A stretch of 8,495 bases of DNA from an uncultured Porphyromonadaceae bacterium (GTDB lineage Bacteria; Bacteroidota; Bacteroidia; Bacteroidales; Muribaculaceae). Of this stretch, positions 1 to 5,667 are shown in pieces. A program made the translations under genes and the position numbers. Numbering within the stretch: the stretch's first letter is position 1; each line of letters begins with the position of its first letter. The stretch is from assembly GCA_947178565.1 (NCBI GenBank), contig CAMWYV010000030.1:1-8495 (forward strand). Reading direction: 5' to 3'. The notes beneath the pieces were generated by a model, which saw only the letters and a program-made list of their open reading frames with translations, searched no databases and was not told the origin of the DNA.

Positions 1-17
1 GATTAATATCAGTTTAT

Positions 18-54
18 AAAAAACGCCGCGCACGGGCAAATGCGGGTGCGCGGC
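18..54 (-). terminator. Intrinsic terminator after the outer-membrane barrel gene
   Basis: A perfect 9-bp inverted repeat (GCCGCGCAC at 25-33, GTGCGCGGC at 46-54) encloses a 12-nt loop. Read on the minus strand, the hairpin is followed after one base by six T (18-23). It begins 27 bp beyond the stop codon of the barrel gene at 82. The plus strand has A rather than T after the stem, so it should act mainly for minus-strand transcription. Confidence 0.9.
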
Positions 55-81
55 AAAAAGGTTTATGTATGAAATGTGAGT

Positions 82-2541
82 TTATTTGGAGGGACCTCCA
101 ATAAGGTCGTTGCTTGATGCACTCCTGACTTTTTTGACCTGAGAATTAAGTTTACCGAATCGGTATGAAACGCTTAAAGAAACCGAACGATTGTTTGAAG
201 TGACCGAATAGGACTCACTGTTGTAAGGCACATTGATCATATATGATGAATACTTGGATTTTCCGGGTCCGAAGGGATTGCTTACAGACAGTCTCAATGC
301 CAGTCGGTTTTCCTTAAGCAGGGTTTTCTGGAGTGAAAGTCCGTGACCGATTTTTGATGCTCCGACAGCTTTGAAAATGCTGTAAAGTCCCGGATTACCG
401 GAGTAGTATGACATATAAGCGGACAGGTTGACAGACCAGGGTAGTCTCTGTGTAAGTCGGAAGTATAGATTGGTGCTCCATCCGTTAGCACTATAGCCTT
501 TGATTTCGTTTCCGAAAATATCTTTTCCGGGGCGTGGATTCGCATAGTTGGAATAACTTGTGCCTCCGTTTAGCATCAATGTGGTTTTCTTAGAAGCCTG
601 CCACTGGATATATATGTTTCCGGAATAAGATTTGTTTCTTCCGCCGTTTGCAAATGTGTTGATGAGCACGTCACCATCAATATCCTTGATGTCAATGATT
701 GCATTGTGGGCGAATGAATAACCAAAATTGGCATCTACACTAACTTTTCGGGTGAAAAAACTGTAATTGAAGTTGAGCGATTGATTGCGCACACTGCCGA
801 GGTCCGGATTACCGTATGATATTGATTGGGGAGAACGGTTAACCATGGGGTTAAGGTATGTTATGCCGGGTCGGTTGATATATGTGCTGTATGTCAGACG
901 CATTGAATTGTTTTGGTTAATCATGTATCCGATAGCCGCATTGGGAACCCAATCAGATAGATTGGAGTGGAATGCGGGCTGCGATTTGTCGGCGAACTCA
1001 GCCGCAAGGCGTGAGAATTCATATCTCAAACCCACTCTGAATCCGAATTTGGCAGTGTTGTAGAGATAGTCGAAATATGCCGCTCCAACCTGAGTGGTAT
1101 GTGTAAAATCGGTGTGTACTCTATTGTCTGTGCCCACATATTCCTGATCCGCTTTGCTGTTGTTGTCGCGGTAGATATACTTGGCTCCTATATTAAGCGA
1201 CTGCTTGTCGGTGAGCGGTCTTGTCCAGTCAAGCTGCACTATGTGTTCAAGAAATGTGGCGTCGGAAGTGGTGTGCACACCTGTGTAGTTGTATGGCATA
1301 TTTCCGGTAATGTTTTCATAGTCGTTAAGCCATGTATAATTTCTTCCGTTTCCGCTAACGAGATATGATAGTATAATCTTTTCACCCTTTCGGCGTGTGA
1401 GTCTCTGATAGTTAAGGCTACCCCCGAGCCAGTGTGATCTGTCAGGTTTTATTAGTCCGTCTGCGGAATAGCTATAAATAAGAGTATTGTCCGGCGCAAA
1501 GAGTCCGAAATCAAACCATTGCATGGTTTTTTTGTTTGAGATATATGCGCTGAATTCGGCAGTGATAAGGTTTAACTTGTCAATATCATAGCTGGCTTCT
1601 ATGCCAACGTTGGTGCCATTACTCGCGATTTTCGGTTCCGTGCGTTCATCCGTATTGTTGTCTGAATTATCAAAAGTACGATTAGTGGTATGAACCTGAT
1701 GGTTGCTGCGTCGCGGGTAGGCAGAGAAGTTTGCGAAAGCCGAGAGGTTAACCTTGTCAATCTGTGTGGTTAGCCATGCATTAGGATTTGGAGTGTTCGA
1801 GCTGGAATTATATGAAAGTCCTACAGTTCCCAATATACCTTTGATAATGGTGTTTTCCATAGTTACAATATTGAGAATCATACCGACACCTTCTGCGTCT
1901 TCCCTTGCTCCGGGATCGGTGATTACTTCAATTTTCTTAATCATACTAGAGGGTAGTCCTTTGAAAATCTCCTTGGAATTGTTTGTGAACGCCCTGTTGA
2001 CTCTTCCGTTCTTATAGATCTTGAAGTCTGTAGAACCTTTGATTTTGATTGTCCCGTCGGGGTCAACACTAACAAGAGGTACATTTCGGAGTGTTTCCTC
2101 AAGCATATTGGTTTTAGACATAGGATCGGCCTGTACATCGTAGGCAATTCGATCTATCTGCCGTGATATTAGCGGTTTGTTAGCCTCGACAACGACTTCC
2201 CCGAGCTCGTTGGCATCCTCCATGATTATCATGCAATGCGCGGCAGGGTTCCGGTCGGTGAGTTTGAATGACCATGATTCACTCTTTTTACCTGCACTTG
2301 ACACCGATAGTTTGTAGCTACCCGGTTCGTTCAGTTGCTTGGTGAAATTTCCGTTATCCTCAGTAGTCAGAATTGTGATTGGCTTGATTGAATCGGGCAT
2401 CTGAAAAATGCGAACAGTTACAAACGGTTCGGGAGTGCCGGTAGAATCTGTTACAGTGCCTTCTACTTTATAAGTCTGTGCATTGGTAGCAAAACAGACC
2501 GCAAGGAGAAGCATCGCGAGCATTGATTTTATTTTTACCAT
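82..2541 (-). CDS. Outer membrane beta-barrel family protein with carboxypeptidase-like and plug-like N-terminal domains
   Basis: Predicted outer-membrane barrel protein of the TonB-receptor-like group (Pfam OMP_b-brl_3 type). Numbering is from the ATG at 2541 (819 aa). Residues 1-21 form a signal peptide (MVKIKSMLAMLLLAVCFATNA, then QTYKV). A carboxypeptidase-like beta-sandwich covers about 25-110. The family's plug-like block covers about 114-227, with VVVEANKP, DRIAYDVQADP, RNVPLVSVDPDG, IYKNGR and KIEVITDPGAREDAEGVG, ending ILNIVT. The rest is aromatic-rich alternating beta-strands, closing with VSLSVSYRFG. A polar tail of about 21 residues (with SSNDLIGG) follows the last strand, as I recall for this family. 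An in-frame ATG at 2571 would add ten residues (MHITLSKLLT). I prefer 2541 because the -7 element at 2591-2598 would leave the upstream ATG a leader of only about 14 nt. The substrate is unknown, and members are often not linked to SusD partners. It is preceded by a DUF6291-like gene without a visible terminator between them. Confidence 0.9.
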   Translation of the reverse strand: MVKIKSMLAMLLLAVCFATNAQTYKVEGTVTDSTGTPEPFVTVRIFQMPDSIKPITILTTEDNGNFTKQLNEPGSYKLSVSSAGKKSESWSFKLTDRNPAAHCMIIMEDANELGEVVVEANKPLISRQIDRIAYDVQADPMSKTNMLEETLRNVPLVSVDPDGTIKIKGSTDFKIYKNGRVNRAFTNNSKEIFKGLPSSMIKKIEVITDPGAREDAEGVGMILNIVTMENTIIKGILGTVGLSYNSSSNTPNPNAWLTTQIDKVNLSAFANFSAYPRRSNHQVHTTNRTFDNSDNNTDERTEPKIASNGTNVGIEASYDIDKLNLITAEFSAYISNKKTMQWFDFGLFAPDNTLIYSYSADGLIKPDRSHWLGGSLNYQRLTRRKGEKIILSYLVSGNGRNYTWLNDYENITGNMPYNYTGVHTTSDATFLEHIVQLDWTRPLTDKQSLNIGAKYIYRDNNSKADQEYVGTDNRVHTDFTHTTQVGAAYFDYLYNTAKFGFRVGLRYEFSRLAAEFADKSQPAFHSNLSDWVPNAAIGYMINQNNSMRLTYSTYINRPGITYLNPMVNRSPQSISYGNPDLGSVRNQSLNFNYSFFTRKVSVDANFGYSFAHNAIIDIKDIDGDVLINTFANGGRNKSYSGNIYIQWQASKKTTLMLNGGTSYSNYANPRPGKDIFGNEIKGYSANGWSTNLYFRLTQRLPWSVNLSAYMSYYSGNPGLYSIFKAVGASKIGHGLSLQKTLLKENRLALRLSVSNPFGPGKSKYSSYMINVPYNSESYSVTSNNRSVSLSVSYRFGKLNSQVKKVRSASSNDLIGGPSK

Positions 2542-2590
2542 GGTAAGTAGTTTTGATAGTGTTATATGCATCTACATACTCTTTGAAAAA

Positions 2591-2598
2591 CAAATTTA
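2591..2598 (-). promoter_or_regulatory. Bacteroidetes -7 element (TAAATTTG) for the outer-membrane barrel gene
   Basis: The minus strand reads TAAATTTG, an exact match to the TAnnTTTG element of Bacteroidetes primary-sigma promoters. It lies about 50 bp upstream of the preferred ATG at 2541. No TTTG stands at the usual 19-21 bp further upstream; that place is taken by a run of eight G. A weaker overlapping candidate (TAACTTGT) sits just upstream. The transcription start is inferred to be near 2584-2586. Confidence 0.6.
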
Positions 2599-2619
2599 CC
2601 CACAAGTTACAAGATTTTA

Positions 2620-2627
2620 CCCCCCCC
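2620..2627 (-). repeat. G8 homopolymer in the promoter region of the barrel gene
   Basis: Eight C in a row on the plus strand are eight G on the coding strand. The tract ends 21 bp upstream of the TAAATTTG element, where a -33 element is expected. Runs of this length can change by slipped-strand mispairing, so the tract could alter promoter strength. That role is an inference; only the tract and its position are seen. Confidence 0.6.
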
Positions 2628-2633
2628 ATTGAT

Positions 2634-2650
2634 TTAACTATAATTAACTA
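2634..2650. repeat. Short AT-rich direct repeat between the DUF6291-like gene and the barrel gene
   Basis: TTAACTA occurs twice (2634-2640 and 2644-2650), separated by TAA, immediately after the stop codon at 2651. No GC-rich hairpin with a T-run is present in the 2599-2650 gap, so there is no visible terminator. The AT-rich stretch may simply be upstream promoter DNA. Confidence 0.4.
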
Positions 2651-3241
2651 TTAGACTACCGCTTTGGGGAATCTTTCACATACGCTATCCACGACAGAAT
2701 TCCAGACTTCGTCAGTGAAATCTTTATCAGCCGGTAGTGCCTTGAGGTCTTTACGGATAATGTCAAGGCGGTTTGAGGCAATCATGTGAAGGGTGTTGAT
2801 GAAACGTTTTTCATCGCCGGCGGGGGTGAGCTTGCGGTCTAGCATTTCACAGACACACCGTTTGACAAAACTATAAATATGTTCTTGAGAGACAATTATA
2901 GCCACTTTCCGGCTCTGTACTACCAGCCGGGTAGGTAATTTGCCGGAAGAGAGATAGGATTCAGCGATCTTGTCCGGGGCGTAATGTTCCCCCGGCTCGG
3001 TATTTTGAGCTTTTTCAATTGCTTTCTGTTGCTTTTTTGCCAAGCGTTCTTCCTTGCGGCGCGTTTTTTCATCTATCTCATAGCGGATAAAGTCGAATGC
3101 CATGCGCGCCACGGGCTGCATCTCGATAACAGTACCGGTAGCAACATATTCGATAATACCGTCATAAACTTCAAGACGGATATCGTTGGAATAGGGTTTG
3201 AGAATCTCATGCCATTTGATGGCGAATGTGAATTTTTTCAT
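2651..3241 (-). CDS. DUF6291-like protein of unknown function
   Basis: A soluble protein of 196 aa with no signal peptide or membrane segment. Residues 1-58 match my recollection of the DUF6291 N-terminal block: an aromatic start with W10, then IRLEVYDGIIEYVATG (21-36), QPVARMAFDFIRYEID (42-57). A highly charged helix rich in K, E, R and Q (about 58-80) follows and could form a short coiled coil. The C-terminal half (about 100-196) is mixed helical, with YSFVKRCVCEMLDRK and RFINTLHMIASNRLD; I do not recognise it as a known domain. DUF6291 proteins are usually met in phage or mobile-element clusters and have no established biochemical function, though a DNA-replication-related role has been suspected from such neighbourhoods. 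Here the gene has its own strong promoter and no phage genes beside it. The start at 3241 fits the block's N-terminus and the A-rich leader. The family call is from memory of the motif. Confidence 0.8.
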   Translation of the reverse strand: MKKFTFAIKWHEILKPYSNDIRLEVYDGIIEYVATGTVIEMQPVARMAFDFIRYEIDEKTRRKEERLAKKQQKAIEKAQNTEPGEHYAPDKIAESYLSSGKLPTRLVVQSRKVAIIVSQEHIYSFVKRCVCEMLDRKLTPAGDEKRFINTLHMIASNRLDIIRKDLKALPADKDFTDEVWNSVVDSVCERFPKAVV

Positions 3242-3275
3242 AGTGATAAAAGTTATTTTGGTTGGTTTGTTGGCG

Positions 3276-3307
3276 CAAAGATAATGTGTGTTTTGTAAAT
3301 ATGCAAA
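3276..3307 (-). promoter_or_regulatory. Bacteroidetes promoter for the DUF6291-like gene (TTTG, 20 bp, TATCTTTG)
   Basis: On the minus strand TTTG (3304-3307) is followed by exactly 20 bp and then TATCTTTG (3276-3283). Both elements and their spacing match the Bacteroidetes primary-sigma consensus. The start codon at 3241 lies about 35 bp downstream, giving an inferred leader of roughly 30 nt that is A-rich near the start (AAAATAACTTTTATCACT) and lacks a Shine-Dalgarno motif, as is common in this phylum. Confidence 0.8.
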
Positions 3308-3472
3308 CTTGTTTAGGATCTTTTACGGCATCACCTCTCCGAGGCTTCATTTCTGTAGAGGCTTTTTGTCCCAAGCTGCGCTTCGCTTGGCCGGGGTTAC
3401 TCACGGACTCGCTCCAGCGGAGCTTGTGTTTGGTGGTAATGTGCGCGTGGCGGCGGTGTGGTACCAGTATGT

Positions 3473-3493
3473 CCGGTAGGGGAATTATACCGG
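3473..3493. repeat. Inverted repeat with 6-bp arms (CCGGTA/TACCGG)
   Basis: CCGGTA (3473-3478) and TACCGG (3488-3493) flank a 9-nt loop. It sits two bases from a second, stronger inverted repeat, so the pair may form consecutive hairpins in RNA from either strand. No T-run follows, which argues against a terminator. Confidence 0.4.
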
Positions 3494-3495
3494 TT

Positions 3496-3513
3496 GACAT
3501 CACACGTGATGTC
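3496..3513. repeat. 18-bp near-perfect inverted repeat, possible operator
   Basis: GACATCAC (3496-3503) and GTGATGTC (3506-3513) are exact reverse complements separated by two bases. The two-base centre is too tight for a good RNA hairpin but suits a dimeric DNA-binding protein. It is about 190 bp upstream of the DUF6291 promoter and about 30 bp past the upstream operon's terminator, so neither gene is an obvious target. Confidence 0.4.
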
Positions 3514-3541
3514 CGTACTCTGTGCGAGGGGGACAGGGGAT

Positions 3542-3576
3542 AAAAGGGAAGCGGCTGTGGGGAGACACAGCCGCTT
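3542..3576 (-). terminator. Hairpin terminator of the receptor-lipoprotein operon
   Basis: A perfect 11-bp stem (AAGCGGCTGTG at 3549-3559, CACAGCCGCTT at 3566-3576) has a 6-nt loop. It begins 27 bp after the lipoprotein stop codon. On the minus strand the stem is followed by CCC and then TTTT, so the U-tract is short and offset, but the very strong stem makes termination likely. Confidence 0.8.
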
Positions 3577-3603
3577 CTATGTGATGAATGGATGGGTAAT
3601 CTA

Positions 3604-5646
3604 TTACTTATCTTCTTCTTTGGGATTCCAGTCACATTCGACAAATTCAAACTTGCCTTTGCCTACGACTTTGTAAACAATAGTGTAGGGTGTGGTTTTG
3701 CCATCATAGGCTGAGAAGTTGATTGTATATAGAATTTCGTCTATGCCCGGGATAACGTCTGCATCCGGGTGGAGCACGGAGAGTGCAGCGGGCATGGTCT
3801 CAGTTTCAAATCTGAGTTTCATGAGCGCTACAATCTGTTCGTCGGTCAATCCTTCGTAGCCTGCCGCATATTGTGTTTTTGCCGCAGATGCACGTATGTC
3901 AACATTGCCCTGATAAGCCGAGGTGCCTGAGTAGTACTCATTGTTGCCGTATGATGTTACGTATGTAGCACCGGTGGGCTGATCAATGTTTGCCTTAACC
4001 CAGTCAACGCAGGTCTGATAGTAGAGTGTGCTGATTTCGATACCTTTGCCGGCAGGAAGTGTGATTGTTACGTTGGGATCGTACATCCATTTGCCGTTGT
4101 TCTTTACGAACTGAGCGGTTTCGGTGACGATACCGTTGTTAAGAATCCATTCGGTGCCGTTGTAATTGTACTGGTCACAGCGGGTAACTGTTTCAGAGCC
4201 GTTGTAATAGTAATAAACTACGAATTGGCTGTCATCGGCAGCAGCGTAAGGGAATTTCTGCTTGAGGAATGCGGGGAGGAACTGAGCGGGGGATTCTCCT
4301 GAGAGATTGTCGTAGCGCTGATTCATACCCTGATAGTCGGCGTGGCTGAGCACCACCGCTCCTGCTGCAACCGCCCATTTTGAGCCGTTGAATGTGTAGA
4401 GCGCATTCTGATTTTCAGAAGCTACTGTGGCAGCTCGGCTGATTGCTACAGTTGTTGCAGCCGAGGCATCAGAACCGACCTTAGTAATTATGGTGTTCAG
4501 GTATTTGCCTTTGCTTGCGATAGCAACCACGTAACCTTCAAAAGTAACGGTTTCCTTATCTTTGAAGAGCGCTTTGGTATCAGCAGATACTCCATAGGGA
4601 CTCACCTGAACAGTAGTACCGTCAAGTTTGATGTTGATATAGTTGCCTGATACAGCAACCTCACCGGTGAATTTTGCGTAGATAGGCCAGATTGGAGTGG
4701 TAGTCTTCGCAAGTTCATCAATCTCAGTAGCTGTGAGAGCTTTGGGAGCGGGGTATGTAACCTCCCGGCTTCCACTTACTTCAGGCTCACAACCCCTTGC
4801 AGTCTGGTAGCCATTGTTGTAGATATCGACAGTAGAGTTGATTATAACCTGGTCACCAATCTTGAGGTCGTTGTTGTTTGTAGGAGAATAGATGAACATT
4901 GTTCCTGCAGCGTCAGCAACAACGGGTCCCTGAGTAGAGGTTGCCACCACATAGCCATTGATAGTGATATCATCACCTTTAGCTGGTGCGCCGGTAAGAG
5001 AGCTTGATAGTGTGAATTCGGGTTCCTCGGGCTCCGGAGCAGCAGTGAATACAGGGTCGGTCTGCGCTGTCTGATAGTTGACAATCACATAGTCACCGGC
5101 TTCAGCATCGGGATATGCCTTAGAAAGAATTGCGGGAAGCTCTTTTTCAGCGGTGTGGGATGGAGCGAAAGCGGCAACATAGTCATTTTCGCTACCCCAA
5201 ACCTCCTGATATTCATTGTCGCTGACAATGTATTTCGCAGCGGCTTCAATCTCGGCAACTTCAGCAGGGACACCAACTTCTGTATTGTAGGTAAGTTTGA
5301 TGTATGAGCCGTTGCTGAGGGTGAAATATTGGAATTTGGGGTCTGAGAACAGAGCCGGCGCAAAGTCTTTTGCAGGAATCTGCTCACTGAAACAGAATTT
5401 GGTGCCCACAGCACTTAAAGCTGCTTGATTGCCTCCGGCAAGAGTTTTGTTCTCGGAGTTGCTTGCAATAAGTTTGTAGTCATATTCTGTGAGGGTGTAC
5501 TCAATAGTCTGCACATCGGTGATTTCCGGCACTTCAAAGCCGTTGAGCTCGTTTTCGTTCCAAGAATTGTCATCGCAGCTGACTAATAGCGCGGGTAAGG
5601 CAATAAGCAAAGTCGCGCGGCTGATTTTATTAAAATAGAATTTCAT
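3604..5646 (-). CDS. Surface-type lipoprotein with two OB-fold-like segments and repeated modules, partner of a TonB-dependent receptor
   Basis: Numbering is from the ATG at 5646 (680 aa). A TTG at 5655 is in frame but less likely, because the ATG gives a compact lipoprotein signal (MKFYFNKISRATLLIALPAL). The lipobox LVSC places the lipidated cysteine at 24, followed by DDNSWNENE, an acidic stretch like the surface-export signals of Bacteroidetes lipoproteins. About 209-292 (DITINGYVVATSTQG, then VVADAAGTMFIYSP, IGDQVII) and about 318-392 (YAKFTGEVAVSGNYINIKL, then TVTFEGYVVAIASKGKYL) look like tandem OB folds. Around them recur modules with the core xPAxLxxxxPdA near 95, 170, 457 and 618. 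The gene begins 21 bp after the receptor's stop codon, so the two are almost certainly cotranscribed. A role in capturing a ligand at the cell surface for the receptor is inferred. It is not a SusD protein, as the alpha-helical repeat architecture is absent. The ligand is unknown; OB folds bind nucleic acid, sugar or protein in other families. Confidence 0.88.
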   Translation of the reverse strand: MKFYFNKISRATLLIALPALLVSCDDNSWNENELNGFEVPEITDVQTIEYTLTEYDYKLIASNSENKTLAGGNQAALSAVGTKFCFSEQIPAKDFAPALFSDPKFQYFTLSNGSYIKLTYNTEVGVPAEVAEIEAAAKYIVSDNEYQEVWGSENDYVAAFAPSHTAEKELPAILSKAYPDAEAGDYVIVNYQTAQTDPVFTAAPEPEEPEFTLSSSLTGAPAKGDDITINGYVVATSTQGPVVADAAGTMFIYSPTNNNDLKIGDQVIINSTVDIYNNGYQTARGCEPEVSGSREVTYPAPKALTATEIDELAKTTTPIWPIYAKFTGEVAVSGNYINIKLDGTTVQVSPYGVSADTKALFKDKETVTFEGYVVAIASKGKYLNTIITKVGSDASAATTVAISRAATVASENQNALYTFNGSKWAVAAGAVVLSHADYQGMNQRYDNLSGESPAQFLPAFLKQKFPYAAADDSQFVVYYYYNGSETVTRCDQYNYNGTEWILNNGIVTETAQFVKNNGKWMYDPNVTITLPAGKGIEISTLYYQTCVDWVKANIDQPTGATYVTSYGNNEYYSGTSAYQGNVDIRASAAKTQYAAGYEGLTDEQIVALMKLRFETETMPAALSVLHPDADVIPGIDEILYTINFSAYDGKTTPYTIVYKVVGKGKFEFVECDWNPKEEDK

Positions 5647-5667
5647 TGTAGTCAAAGAATAGCTGGA

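Larger units (their letters stand above)
3308..3541. other. Gene-poor intergenic region rich in short hairpins, possible dispersed repeat
   Basis: About 230 bp with no credible gene; reading frames cross it on both strands but lack start context, codon character and recognisable domains. Several short stems are visible: CCTC/GAGG (3334-3344), CCAAGC/GCTTGG (3371-3390), GCTCC/GGAGC (3411-3423), CCGGTA/TACCGG (3473-3493) and GACATCAC/GTGATGTC (3496-3513). GAGGC is repeated at 3341-3345 and 3358-3362. The stretch is visibly more GC-rich than the promoter DNA beside it. It lies between the terminator of the upstream operon and the DUF6291 promoter. It might be a dispersed intergenic repeat or a structured RNA; the sequence alone does not decide. 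Confidence 0.4.

Noticed and set aside
3371..3423. Possible tRNA or CRISPR-like structure in the hairpin-rich region
   Set aside because: No cloverleaf, T-loop motif or regularly spaced repeats are present; the stems are short and of differing sequence.
3207..3650. Minus-strand 147-aa open frame over the intergenic region, and plus-strand frames at 3262-3543, 3288-3479 and 3458-3676
   Set aside because: They overlap each other and the ends of two real genes, cover the terminator and promoter, have low-complexity arginine, proline and cysteine-rich translations, and show no domain or start context.
3604..5646. Calling the lipoprotein a SusD homologue because it follows a TonB-dependent receptor
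   Set aside because: It lacks the helical repeat architecture and N-terminal motifs of SusD and is instead beta-rich with OB-like segments.
5647..5667. Separate promoter for the lipoprotein gene
   Set aside because: The gap is only 21 bp and no TAnnTTTG element with a -33 partner is seen there; cotranscription with the receptor explains it.
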